Source: Nitrospira sp. (lineage in GTDB: Bacteria; Nitrospirota; Nitrospiria; Nitrospirales; Nitrospiraceae). From it: a DNA stretch of 64,000 nucleotides. The stretch lies in assembly GCA_018242725.1 (NCBI GenBank), contig JAFEBI010000002.1, positions 40,237 to 104,236 on the forward strand, read 5' to 3'. The position numbers were made by a program, and so were the translations under genes. Position 1 is the first letter of the stretch; the number at the start of each line of letters is the position of its first letter. Shown in pieces: positions 39,369 through 49,688 of the stretch. The notes beneath the pieces were generated by a model. That model did no database searches. It saw nothing but the letters and a program-made list of their open reading frames with translations, and was not told the origin of the DNA.

Positions 39369-39443
39369 AAGGTACACAATCTAGCATTTCAGACCGAACC
39401 TTGAACATCATTATTTGTTGGTCGTTCGACGTCACAGGGATGT

Positions 39444-40646
39444 TCAGGAAGGAAGATTCACCGGGGACGATCCGTTCGGACGCAGTGCCACCATCACGGT
39501 TCCCCATGCACAGACCGCAAGGCCGGCAAACAGCCAAAACCCTGACTCGTAGCTCCCTGAGAGCCCTTTCATCGCGCCGATCAGAATCGGCACGACAAAT
39601 CCACCAACGGCACCTGCCGCACCAACCACACCCGAGGCCAATCCGATGTCTCGGGGAAACCATTCGGCGACGAGCTGAAACACCACGCCATTGCCGAATC
39701 CCATTGCCGCCGTCGCAACCACCATCATCACCACACCCATACTGTGCGACGGACTGACGACTGCAACCACCGCTCCCGCAATAGCCGGCAACACATAATA
39801 GAGTGCCCGCAGTCCTCCTTGACGATCGGCGACATACCCGCCGATCGGACGAATCACACTGCCGATCAACCCACAGAGGGCTGCGATGATCCCAGCCTCA
39901 ATCGCCTCGATCCGATACACATCATGCAGCAACAACGGGATCACACTACAGAGCCCCACAAAGCCGCCAAAAGTGACCGCATAAAGAAAACAGAGCCAAT
40001 AGGCCGATCGCCGCCGCACCAGTTCCGCGACATTCTGCCACCAGGCCCCCACTCGAGCCTCAGGAACCGGTGTCATCCGTGGAACCAGTAGCTCAAACCC
40101 TACCAGAGTCGCGGCAACAATAGCGGCCATGATTCCACAGACCTGATGCCAGTCCATGACCGCAGCCCAACGTGGGGCCAAGAAAAGAATCAGCACCGTC
40201 CCGACATTCCCTGAGGCAGCAATGCCCAGAATAAGTCCCTGTGCCGGAGGTGGATAAGCCCGGCTGGCGATTGGCAGCGCGACGGCGAAACTCGCCCCGG
40301 CCACACCGAGACCGAGTGAAAAGACAAGGGCCGTGCCATACTCACTCACCCCAACCCACCCCCACAGCAGCACCAGCAACTCCACAATGAGAATCGCGAC
40401 CGCCGTCTGCCGTGCCCCTAGCCAATCCGCGCTCCATCCTGCGACCATTCGTAACACGGCCCCGCTAAGGAGCGGCAAGGACACCAGCCAGGCAATCTCG
40501 GTATCCGTCAACTGCAGCGCCGTGACGAGAGGAATGCTCATCGCTGCAACGAGCAACCAGACCATGAAGCTGACCGTGAGATGAACCCACGCCCCGACCA
40601 ACGAGGGCCAATGGCCGCTTTTCACAATTTCCCAGACCTCGGACAC
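39444..40646 (-). CDS. NarK/NasA-type nitrate/nitrite MFS transporter
   Basis: 400 residues with about twelve hydrophobic segments. Loop and helix patterns fit the nitrate/nitrite porter branch of the major facilitator superfamily: GVAGASFAVALPIASRAYPP in the first half and MGFGNGVVFQLVAEWFPRDI in the second, the nitrate-signature regions. It starts GTG with AGGAG upstream. Nitrite import or nitrate export would suit a nitrite oxidiser; substrate and direction are inferred. Confidence 0.88.
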   Translation of the reverse strand: MSEVWEIVKSGHWPSLVGAWVHLTVSFMVWLLVAAMSIPLVTALQLTDTEIAWLVSLPLLSGAVLRMVAGWSADWLGARQTAVAILIVELLVLLWGWVGVSEYGTALVFSLGLGVAGASFAVALPIASRAYPPPAQGLILGIAASGNVGTVLILFLAPRWAAVMDWHQVCGIMAAIVAATLVGFELLVPRMTPVPEARVGAWWQNVAELVRRRSAYWLCFLYAVTFGGFVGLCSVIPLLLHDVYRIEAIEAGIIAALCGLIGSVIRPIGGYVADRQGGLRALYYVLPAIAGAVVAVVSPSHSMGVVMMVVATAAMGFGNGVVFQLVAEWFPRDIGLASGVVGAAGAVGGFVVPILIGAMKGLSGSYESGFWLFAGLAVCAWGTVMVALRPNGSSPVNLPS

Positions 40647-40777
40647 CCCAAATCTCCTCTCTTTGGCCGCTCACTATAGGGGAGCCGCTCTGATTCGCGC
40701 AAGCGATGCCTCTCTCATAACAGAGACACTCCACCTCACGCACCTGACCTCGGAAATGCAGAGCCGAACCTGCTCGC

Positions 40778-40801
40778 CCGACAGGACGGCAATCCTGTCG
40801 G
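40778..40801 (+). promoter_or_regulatory. Perfect hairpin upstream of the sigma-32-like gene
   Basis: CCGACAGGA, loop CGGCAA, TCCTGTCGG: a 9-bp perfect stem about 105 bases before the sigma factor start. It is not a terminator by sequence and could be a leader-RNA element or protein site. Confidence 0.35.
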
Positions 40802-40905
40802 ATTCACACTACATCACTCGCTCCTCCGGCCTCAGCCAGCCAGATCGACGTTCTTTACGTAAGCCCCCCTTTGAACGGCTCATTTCTGTTATAGTCACGC
40901 TCGCC

Positions 40906-41910
40906 ATGCGTGAACAGGATCGGGCACCGGACGAGTCGGACGGCGCTCTAGAGCCAGAAATCCTCGAGCCCCCAGACGACAAGGAGATGGAGGCCGATGC
41001 CGCGTCACTGGTGCTGGACATCCCTGCCTCCGGCAGCCCCCAGCCCGCCGACAGCACCGCCGTGGTGCCGGTTACCGCGCTGCAACAGTACCTCGCGGAA
41101 GTCCGCCGTCACCCCTACCTTTCAAAAGAAGAAGAGCTGCAGCTCGTTCAGGAATACCGTACCCATGGCAGCCGGGAGGCCGCGGTCAGACTCATCATGG
41201 CCAATTTGCGGGTTTCCGTGTCGATCGCAGCCGAGTATCTCCATACCGGCGCCGACCACATGGATCTCATCCAGGAGGGAAACGTCGGCCTGATGCAAGC
41301 CATCAAAAAATTCGACCCCTCCAAGAACGTCCGCTTCTATGCCTATGCTGCCTGGTGGTCACGAGCCTATATTCTCCGATACCTCCTGCATACCTTCCGA
41401 CTGGTGAAGGTCGGGACGACGCAGGATCAGCGGAAACTGTTCTACAACCTCAAGAAAGAAAAAGCGAAGCTCGAACGGGAAGGCTTCTCACCCGACACGA
41501 AATTACTTGCGGATCGCTTGAACGTGCGTGAACGTGACGTGGTGGAGATGGATCAACGTCTCGGCAATTGGGAACTGTCGCTTGATCAACCGATCGGTGA
41601 GGACCAGGAACACACCCTGCTCGATGTCTTGCCGTCCCACCATGAACCAGCGGACGAACAACTCGCCGATCATCAGTTGAAGACCCTCTTTCGGGCCAAA
41701 CTCGCGGAGTTCAATCACACGCTGGAAGAGCGAGACGAAGATATTTTGAGAAATCGCATCTTATCAGACAATCCCCTGACCCTGGATGACCTCGGCGAGA
41801 AGTACGGCATCACAAAGGAACGGACCCGCCAATTGGAGGCGCGCATCATCAAACGTCTCCGTGACTTCATGAAGAAAGACATCAAGGATTTCGACCACCT
41901 TCGAGCCTAA
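40906..41910 (+). CDS. Sigma-70 family factor, RpoH (sigma-32)-like
   Basis: 334 residues from the ATG at 40906. An acidic ~45-residue head precedes region 1.2 (LQQYLAEVRRHPYLSKEEEL). Region 2 has DLIQEGNVGLMQAIKKFDPS and FYAYAAWWSRAYI; then LVKVGTTQDQRKLFYNLKKE matches the RpoH box well. Region 4 has LGEKYGITKERTRQLEARI. The RpoH box and the groESL neighbours support a heat-shock or alternative sigma role. The frame is open to 40663 but the extra sequence is not protein-like. Confidence 0.88.
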   Translation: MREQDRAPDESDGALEPEILEPPDDKEMEADAASLVLDIPASGSPQPADSTAVVPVTALQQYLAEVRRHPYLSKEEELQLVQEYRTHGSREAAVRLIMANLRVSVSIAAEYLHTGADHMDLIQEGNVGLMQAIKKFDPSKNVRFYAYAAWWSRAYILRYLLHTFRLVKVGTTQDQRKLFYNLKKEKAKLEREGFSPDTKLLADRLNVRERDVVEMDQRLGNWELSLDQPIGEDQEHTLLDVLPSHHEPADEQLADHQLKTLFRAKLAEFNHTLEERDEDILRNRILSDNPLTLDDLGEKYGITKERTRQLEARIIKRLRDFMKKDIKDFDHLRA

Positions 41911-42038
41911 GACCCTAGGCCATTCCGCCCTATCTCCCCTGTCTAAATAGGCATAGAGCATTGATATCACAATGAGTTACGATGCATGCAGAACGAAGAG
42001 AGGGAGCATGTCCGGACGAAAAAAACCTCGCCTCCCCT

Positions 42039-42067
42039 CTTGACTTGGGTCAACGAAGGGCTATCTC
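42039..42067 (+). promoter_or_regulatory. Possible sigma-32-type promoter of groESL
   Basis: CTTGAC at 42039-42044, then GGCTATCT at 42059-42066 after 14 bases, a loose match to the CTTGAA/CCCCATNT heat-shock pattern. The -35 region also forms TTGAC-TTGG-GTCAA, an inverted repeat. No CIRCE element was found upstream of groES. Confidence 0.3.
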
Positions 42068-42168
42068 CACCCCAGTTACAAGACCGCTGGGATCATAAGT
42101 CGAATTCGGCTCAATTCCCAAACCGTCAACACCTAACGAGTTCACTTTCATCAGGAGGAGGTTCTGCT

Positions 42169-42468
42169 ATGGGTACCGCTGAGAAGGAAAAGAAGAATGT
42201 CGCCAAGGGTTTCCAACCTCTGGGCGAGCGAGTGTTTGTCACTTATACCGAAGAATTGGAACGGACTGCCGGCGGAATTTATGTGCCGGATTCGGCAAAA
42301 GAGAAACCGCAACGGGGAGTCGTGCAAGCGGTCGGCAAGAAGGTGGAAAACGTCAAGGTCGGCGATCACGTCCTGTTCGACAAGTATTCAGGCAGCAAGC
42401 TTCGCATTGAGGATGAAGAGTGCTTGATCCTCAAGGAAGAAGACATCCTCGGGATCTTCACCAGTTAA
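42169..42468 (+). CDS. groES: Co-chaperonin GroES
   Basis: 99 residues from the ATG at 42169, preceded by AGGAGGAGG. QPLGERVFVTYTEELERTAG, the mobile-loop phrase GGIYVPDSAKEKPQRGVV and GDHVLFDKYSGSKLRIEDEE are standard GroES. Caps the GroEL ring. It is 65 bases upstream of groEL. Confidence 0.97.
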   Translation: MGTAEKEKKNVAKGFQPLGERVFVTYTEELERTAGGIYVPDSAKEKPQRGVVQAVGKKVENVKVGDHVLFDKYSGSKLRIEDEECLILKEEDILGIFTS

Positions 42469-42518
42469 GACTCCACACAATCAACCAGAAACATAATCAA
42501 CAGAATCGAACACGATAA

Positions 42519-44177
<1,659 letters not shown>

Positions 44178-44216
44178 GTTCAGTACTAAGCCTGAGGGCT
44201 GAGATAGTAAAGAGCG

Positions 44217-44254
44217 AAGGGCTCGGTGGGCAACCACCGAGCCCTTTGTGTTTT
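44217..44254 (+). terminator. Rho-independent terminator after groEL
   Basis: AAGGGCTCGGTGG, loop GCAA, CCACCGAGCCCTT (13-bp perfect stem), followed by a T-rich run TGTGTTTT. It starts 40 bases after the groEL stop. Confidence 0.92.
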
Positions 44255-44264
44255 CATATCCCCT

Positions 44265-44500
44265 TGGAGCTCCTTAACCATCTTCCAAGACTCAGAGGCG
44301 CTCTCTGAATTTGATGAAACACATGGTCACCGAGAGGATCGTGGATTACTCTTGCTTTAGCCAGAATGGGGACACTGTTGGTTGTTTGCCATACATACGA
44401 AGAGACATCTGAGACGAGCGCCAAAGTTCGAATCATTTCCGCTCGCAAACCGACAGAGAATGAAACACGGCAGTATCGGAGAAAGGATGATATGAAATGA
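44265..44500 (+). pseudogene. BrnT toxin remnant (frameshifted, N-terminus lost)
   Basis: Two frames give a BrnT-like C-terminal two thirds. The first (44265 to about 44345) reads SSLTIFQDSEALSEFDETHG then HREDR. After loss of one base near 44341-44345 the next frame gives ITLALARMGTLLVVCHTYEE and VRIISARKPTENETRQYRR. The RIISARK-ExxxY ending is the BrnT hallmark. The N terminus is missing where the sequence meets the groEL terminator. A ribonuclease toxin in intact relatives; clearly dead here. Confidence 0.75.
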
Positions 44501-44562
44501 GAATACGCCTTCTCACGGGCAGTCCTAGGAACGTTTTTCCGCAAGGGGGTGGAACTGAATAT
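44492..44562 (+). pseudogene. BrnA antitoxin fragment cut by the IS element
   Basis: Directly behind and overlapping the BrnT remnant. After ATG AAA TGA the frame reads EYAFSRAVLGTFFRKGVELN, matching the DFSKGxRGxFYRKGAEL opening of BrnA antitoxins. The early TGA and the junction with the inverted repeat of the IS element at 44563 destroy the gene. No continuation of brnA was found on the other side of the IS. Confidence 0.7.
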
Positions 44563-45251
44563 GGGACTGGAGTAGCTAAGACCTATTGACCTCGGAGCGA
44601 TACCAGGCTCTGAGCTGCTGTAACAGGACCTTATGCCACCCGTCGGTGAAACACCATTCACATTCTTTGAGGAACCAATAGAAACCTCTTTTGGGAATGC
44701 CATTGAAACGCCGCAGATGGCGCTTTGCCTGATTCCAAAAGTTCTCGATGCCATTGATGTGATGGTCTTGTTTGCTGACAAATACCTTACTGTGATTCAC
44801 ACGCCTATGATGAAACTCGGACACATCCAACACGTCATAGACTTGAAAGCTGTCCGTATACGCAATACTGCCAGGCAATACTTTCTCGCGAATGATGGGA
44901 GTCAACGTCGAGGCTTTGGCGTCGAGAATGATAGCCGTGTACACTTTCCCACCTCGCTTTAATAAGCCAAAAACGGGGACTTTCCCCGCTGCGCCTCGAC
45001 TTCGGCGACCTTTGCGCACCCCACCAAAATAACTCTCTTGCTTACTGACAATGAGCTGTCTCAAACGCTGATAACACCGCTTCGCCGTGTTGACCTGCAG
45101 GCCGATCAACAGCGCAGCAGCTCAGGCTGTCGTACCAGCTACGAAATGCGCCAGGAACTTCTGCTGAGTCCGGACCGGCAACCGACTCTTGCGCCGATAA
45201 ATCATGCGCTAAATGTACCCCCTTCCAGGGACGCTTAGCTACCCCAGCCCC
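44563..45251 (-). mobile_element. IS1595-family-like insertion sequence, 689 bp
   Basis: Bounded by imperfect 18-bp inverted repeats: GGGACTGGAGTAGCTAAG at 44563-44580 and the complement of GGGGCTGGGGTAGCTAAG at 45234-45251 (two mismatches). It contains one ISXO2-type transposase gene on the minus strand. No 8-bp target duplication is seen (CTGAATAT on the left, TTTTAAGA on the right), which suggests a deletion or an old insertion. It interrupts the brnA fragment. Confidence 0.8.
44576..45205 (-). pseudogene. IS1595-type (ISXO2-like) transposase with an in-frame stop
   Basis: From ATG 45205 the frame reads MIYRRKSRLPVRTQQKFLAH, then FVAGTTA, a TGA at 45122-45124 (codon 28), then AAALLIGLQVNTAKRCYQRL in the same frame. 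Relatives have ARAAA here, so CGA to TGA is the simplest change. Downstream is a full DDE ISXO2 domain: SYFGGVRKGRRSRGAAGKVP, YTDSFQVYD, RVNHSKVF and NGIENFWNQAKRHLRRFNGI. A 177-residue product could only arise from the TTG at 45109 or by readthrough. Confidence 0.82.
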
Positions 45252-45554
45252 TTTTAAGATATGGTCCGCTTCAAGGCGTCAATGCCAAAGATAGCCCTTA
45301 CACTGCAGAAGTACAGATATGGTCAGATGCAAAGAAACTTGAAGTCAGATTTTGACCCATGCAAGTCTTTTCTGATGAGAAAGTGATCGATGGTAGCGTG
45401 GATCCTGAAGTCATGAGAAAGGTCGGCCATGCGTTTACATGGCTAAACGGCTCTCTTAAATTGGGTGCGGTGATAGAATGTCGATTAACGGCTACGGCAC
45501 CAAGGGTCGGTGTGCCAGCGCCTGGCCTATTCTTTTTCTTGCCCTATCTTGTCT
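45252..45554. other. Gene-free stretch between the IS and the GlnE-like gene
   Basis: 303 bases. Short broken frames occur, for example NAKDSPYTAEVQIWSDAKKL followed soon by a stop, and a 73-codon frame at 45359-45580 without a ribosome site. These look like debris of a lost gene, but I cannot name it. Confidence 0.4.
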
Positions 45555-47249
45555 TTAAGATTGTACCCCTATCGCTTTGAGCGTCGCCTTGAAGATCGGC
45601 GAGGTCTTCGGCTCGACAAAGAGCGACTGGAACGTACGATGCACCATCTCCGTATGGCGTTGATGGTCGGCATGGAAGGACGCGACGGCTTTTTTGCGAT
45701 CCTCCGCGCTATAGCCCACTCGAACGGCGCACCGCTCCAATTCGTCTGCTTCCTCGGGAAGGGAATGCGTCTGGAGATCATGCACCATTTGGAGTTTGTG
45801 TTCGACATCACGCAGAAACAGATAGGCAGCGGTCAGCGCATCACGCTCTTTGCTCGACAGCAATTTCTTCCGGACCAACCGGTCCAAGGAACCCAGCGTG
45901 CTCCGGTCCAGCAAGACCCTCACCTTTCGTCCGGCCAAGACCTGAATGGTCTGCACGAAAAATTCAATCTCCCGAATCCCGCCGGTCCCCAACTTCACAT
46001 TGCGTTGGGTATGGCCACGGTCGGTCATTTTGGCGTCGATCATGTCTTTGACCGCGCGAACGTCTTGCACAATCGCAATCGCCGCGTCTCGATCCATTTT
46101 TTCTCCGGAGCCGAGCACAAACGGCTTGACCATCTTGAGGAACGCCTGCCCGACAGTCTGCGATCCGGCGACCGGCGCAGCCTTCAACAGAGCCAATCGT
46201 TCCCAGACCTGTCCGCGGACTGCATAATACCGCTGATACTCGTCGAGTGATCGAGCGAGCTGCCCGATGGACCCTTCCGCGCGTAACCGCAAATCGACCC
46301 GAAAGATGTGACCCTCTCTCGTGGGTTCAGACAAGACACGCGTCAACTCCCGGGCGAGAATCTCAAAATATTCTTCATTGGAAATGCCGACGCCAGGTGG
46401 GATGGGAGCCCGCCCGCCTTTCGGGGCTCTGGTTTCACCGCCGTGCGTCTCATACAGGTAGATCAGATCGACATCGGAGCTGTAGTTCAACTCATGTCCA
46501 CCGAGCTTGCCCATCCCCATGACGGTGAACCCGGTCTCGACCCATCGCCCTTTTCCAGCTTGATGCATCGGCACGCCATATTGTCGGCGCAGATCGGCAT
46601 CGATGATCTCGTACGCGGCATGGATCAGCACACAGGCCAAATCGGACAATGAGGCTGTCGTCTCCGGCACCGTGGCACGCTTGAGCAGATCCCGGACGCC
46701 GATGCGCAACATCTCCCGCCTCCGAAAACGTCGAAGGGCATCCAGCTTCGTTTCCTTCGCTGTCAGGTGTCCGATGCTTTCGCGAAGCGCCCGCTGAAGT
46801 TCTTTTCTCGTCGGCGCGCGTGAGAGCACCTCTTCCTCTGCCAACCAATACACCAACATCGGGTCTCGGATGAGCGTAAAGGCCAAGGCATCGCTGTTGC
46901 CGAAAATTGCGCACAGCAGGTCAAGCATGCGCGGCCAGGTTCGCAAGTAGTCGAGCAATGATGCACGTGAGACGCTCCCAAACAGCCGTTCCCAATGATT
47001 GAGGGCCTGGTCCGGATCGGCTGTCCGCGAGATGGATTCCAACAGCATCGGGAGGATCTCAGCCAGTCGATTGCGCTGGAGCGGATCACCGGCCATCGCC
47101 TCGAGATTCCGATCCGCCAAGTCAAGATCCCGCAGACCGTAAGCGGATAAGATCACTCGCACCTGCTCGGCATTCTGCTTGGCAGCCAGCAACACCGGTG
47201 TGGGGTCGGGTCCTCCAGATTCCCTCCCTCCAGCCGATACTCGTGACAT
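45555..47249 (-). CDS. GlnE-like protein, N-terminal (deadenylylating) half only
   Basis: About 564 residues; full GlnE is ~950. The nucleotidyltransferase motif is VMGMGKLGGHELNYSSDVDL, with RVDLRLRAEGSIGQLARSLD and KLGTGGIREIEFFVQTIQVL following. GGIREIEF is the form seen in the N-terminal adenylyl-removase half of E. coli GlnE, and the protein ends with the helical domain after it. It presumably removes AMP from glutamine synthetase. It is transcribed away from the ACT-AT gene with 126 bases between starts. GTG 47276 is an alternative start. Confidence 0.85.
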   Translation of the reverse strand: MSRVSAGGRESGGPDPTPVLLAAKQNAEQVRVILSAYGLRDLDLADRNLEAMAGDPLQRNRLAEILPMLLESISRTADPDQALNHWERLFGSVSRASLLDYLRTWPRMLDLLCAIFGNSDALAFTLIRDPMLVYWLAEEEVLSRAPTRKELQRALRESIGHLTAKETKLDALRRFRRREMLRIGVRDLLKRATVPETTASLSDLACVLIHAAYEIIDADLRRQYGVPMHQAGKGRWVETGFTVMGMGKLGGHELNYSSDVDLIYLYETHGGETRAPKGGRAPIPPGVGISNEEYFEILARELTRVLSEPTREGHIFRVDLRLRAEGSIGQLARSLDEYQRYYAVRGQVWERLALLKAAPVAGSQTVGQAFLKMVKPFVLGSGEKMDRDAAIAIVQDVRAVKDMIDAKMTDRGHTQRNVKLGTGGIREIEFFVQTIQVLAGRKVRVLLDRSTLGSLDRLVRKKLLSSKERDALTAAYLFLRDVEHKLQMVHDLQTHSLPEEADELERCAVRVGYSAEDRKKAVASFHADHQRHTEMVHRTFQSLFVEPKTSPIFKATLKAIGVQS

Positions 47250-47375
47250 GTCGCTCTTCTCAGACTGCCGTTTCACGCTTTACGCCTCGCACTTCACGAC
47301 CTCCGCGCATAGCGCGGCTATTATACTGACAGGTTTCTCTACGCACAATGAACCCGTTCGGGTATACTGACGTTC

Positions 47376-49643
47376 ATGCCAAATCGCGTCGCACTACTCG
47401 ACACCGTCCGCCCGCTGTGCCCCGATGTGCCACCCGATCTTCTGCAGGATTTCTTTGCCCGTCTGGATCAAGAATACTTCCAACGGTTCACCCCCTCAAC
47501 GATTGCCGAACATGTCCGACTCACGGCCCAACTGACGCCGGAGCACCTGTGCGAAGTGCTATTTGCCGAACAGCCGGACCAACGCAGTGTCATCACGATC
47601 GTCGCGTACGACTACTTCTCGGAATTCGCAATGATTTGCGGATTGCTCTCAGCCTTTGGGTTGAACATTGAGGAAGGTGATATCTATACATTTTCAGAAA
47701 AAACTGCTCCCCTGTCCGCCCGGACAAGTTGGAGTGAGTACGGACCGCGAGTTCGTCCCAAGGCCACCCCAGGCTTGACTCAGAAGAAGATCGTTGATGT
47801 GTTCCGTGTACATCCAGTCCCTGGGGTGGAGTTAGGAGCCGAACAACAACATCAGCTGACTGCGGCACTCTCCTCAATGATCACCCTGCTGGACAAAGGA
47901 CAGTTTGAGGAGGCACGCTTGACCGTGAACCGTCGTCTCGTGGAACAGCTCGGCAAACGCCGTGGCTCGTTCAGTGGCCTGCTTCATCCCGTACAGATCA
48001 CCTTCGACAACAGTCAATCGCCCGCGGACACAGTCATGGAGATCCGGTCGGATGATACACCGGCGTTCTTGTACGCCTTTGCGAACGCTCTCGCGATGCG
48101 AAATGTGTACATCTCCAAAGCGCAGTTTGATGTTGAAAACGGGAAGATTCATGATCGGTTTTATGTTCGCAATCGCCACGGTCAGAAGCTCACCGATGCA
48201 ACCGATCAGCAGCAGTTGCGCCTCACGGCCGTCCTCATCAAGCAGTTTACCCATGCCCTCACCTGGGCTCCCGATCCGACCAAGGCCCTAGAAGCTTTCG
48301 ACCAATTTCTCGATCTGACGGTCCAGCAGACAAAAGGAAAGGCTCAGCAAGAGGCCTTGGCCTTTCTCAGCGACAAAAAAACCTTTCCCCTTCTCGCCCG
48401 CCTGCTCGGCGCCAGCGATTTTCTCTGGGAGGACTTTCTCCGTCGCCAACACAGTAATCTTTTACCCCTGCTGCAAGACTACCGCGATGCTCCCCTCATC
48501 ACCCCACGAGCCACCCTGCGCAAGGAACTTGATCGTCTGGTCAAACGCGCCAAAACCGATGAGGATCGGAAAGCCGCGCTGAACAGCTTCAAGGACCGCG
48601 AGATGTTTCGTATCGACATGAAGCACATTGTCGAACCGGACACAGCCCTGCCTGATTTCTCCGCCGCCCTCACGCAACTGGCCGAAACCATCCTGGATCG
48701 AAGCTTGAAGGACTGCCAAGCCAAGCTGAACAAACTGTATGGCCCACCGCGACTGGCCAATAAGAAGCCCTGCCCCTTCGCCGTCCTCGGTTTGGGAAAA
48801 TTCGGAGGGAAAGAGCTGGGCTATGCCTCTGACATCGAGGTCTTGTTCGTCTATGGAGATACTGGTCGGACCGGCGGGAAACACCCCATCGACAACAGCG
48901 AATACTTTGAACGACTGGGGTACGAGCTCCTTCAATGGATCGAAGCGAAACAAGAAGGTATCTTCCACGTGGATGTCCGCCTTCGACCTCACGGCGGAAA
49001 GGGCTCGCTCACGAACCCGTTCGATGAAATCGCCAAGTACTATAGCGAGCAAGGGCTGGCCGCCCCGTTCGAGCGCCAATCGATGATCAAACTGCGCCAT
49101 GTCGCCGGCGACCAGGATCTCGGGAAGCGGGTGGAACTCCATCGCGACCACTATGTCTACAGCGGCAAAGCATTGGATCCGACTATCGTTCTCGATGCGC
49201 GACGTCAGCAGCTGAAACAGCTCGTGGAACGAGGCACCGTGAACTTGAAGCACAGCCAAGGCGGGATCGTTGACATTGAGTACGCCGTCCAATATTTGCA
49301 GATACGACACGGACAGCGCCTCCCCATTTTGCGGACCCCCAACACCATGCAGGCACTTGCAGCACTTGTCGATTGTGGAATGGTGACCAGACAAGACGGC
49401 GAGATGCTGCGCAAAGCCTACTTCTTCATCCGGATGCTCATTGACGGCCTTCGTATGGTCCGTGGCAACGCCAAGGATCGCGTCCTTCCACCTGTCGATT
49501 CGGACGAATTTATCTTCCTGGCCCGCCGCGTCGGATACACCACCGACGACTGGCAAGCCGGCGCTCGCCACCTTCAGACCGATATCGCCCAGCACATGAC
49601 ACTCACCAAAGGGTTTTTCGAACGGACGTTCAGGCGGCTGTAA
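47376..49643 (+). CDS. ACT-ACT-GlnE fusion: adenylylating half with regulatory domains
   Basis: 755 residues. Residues ~70-110 (SVITIVAYDYFSEFAMICGL, then LNIEEGDIYTF) and ~205-275 (TVMEIRSDDTPAFLYAFANA, KIHDRFYVRNRHGQKL) look like two ACT domains of the GlnD type. Residues ~465-700 are a GlnE nucleotidyltransferase: AVLGLGKFGGKELGYASDIE, HVDVRLRPHGGKGSL and SQGGIVDIEYAVQYLQIRHG. The GGIVDIE form is that of the C-terminal adenylyl-transferase half of E. coli GlnE. The metal motif is D-x-E instead of D-x-D, which is tolerated in the superfamily. It may adenylylate GlnA under control of a small ligand bound to the ACT domains (inference). Confidence 0.85.
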   Translation: MPNRVALLDTVRPLCPDVPPDLLQDFFARLDQEYFQRFTPSTIAEHVRLTAQLTPEHLCEVLFAEQPDQRSVITIVAYDYFSEFAMICGLLSAFGLNIEEGDIYTFSEKTAPLSARTSWSEYGPRVRPKATPGLTQKKIVDVFRVHPVPGVELGAEQQHQLTAALSSMITLLDKGQFEEARLTVNRRLVEQLGKRRGSFSGLLHPVQITFDNSQSPADTVMEIRSDDTPAFLYAFANALAMRNVYISKAQFDVENGKIHDRFYVRNRHGQKLTDATDQQQLRLTAVLIKQFTHALTWAPDPTKALEAFDQFLDLTVQQTKGKAQQEALAFLSDKKTFPLLARLLGASDFLWEDFLRRQHSNLLPLLQDYRDAPLITPRATLRKELDRLVKRAKTDEDRKAALNSFKDREMFRIDMKHIVEPDTALPDFSAALTQLAETILDRSLKDCQAKLNKLYGPPRLANKKPCPFAVLGLGKFGGKELGYASDIEVLFVYGDTGRTGGKHPIDNSEYFERLGYELLQWIEAKQEGIFHVDVRLRPHGGKGSLTNPFDEIAKYYSEQGLAAPFERQSMIKLRHVAGDQDLGKRVELHRDHYVYSGKALDPTIVLDARRQQLKQLVERGTVNLKHSQGGIVDIEYAVQYLQIRHGQRLPILRTPNTMQALAALVDCGMVTRQDGEMLRKAYFFIRMLIDGLRMVRGNAKDRVLPPVDSDEFIFLARRVGYTTDDWQAGARHLQTDIAQHMTLTKGFFERTFRRL

Positions 49644-49688
49644 GCGATCCCCCCTCGCACTCTTCCATGAGTCGTGGTTCGTGGTGCT

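Noticed and set aside
41911-42168. Search for a CIRCE (HrcA) operator before groES
   Set aside because: No TTAGCACTC-N9-GAGTGCTAA-like repeat is present.
44254-44781. A 175-codon minus-strand frame spanning the IS edge
   Set aside because: It runs across the IS inverted repeat and opposite the BrnT remnant, so it cannot be one evolved gene.
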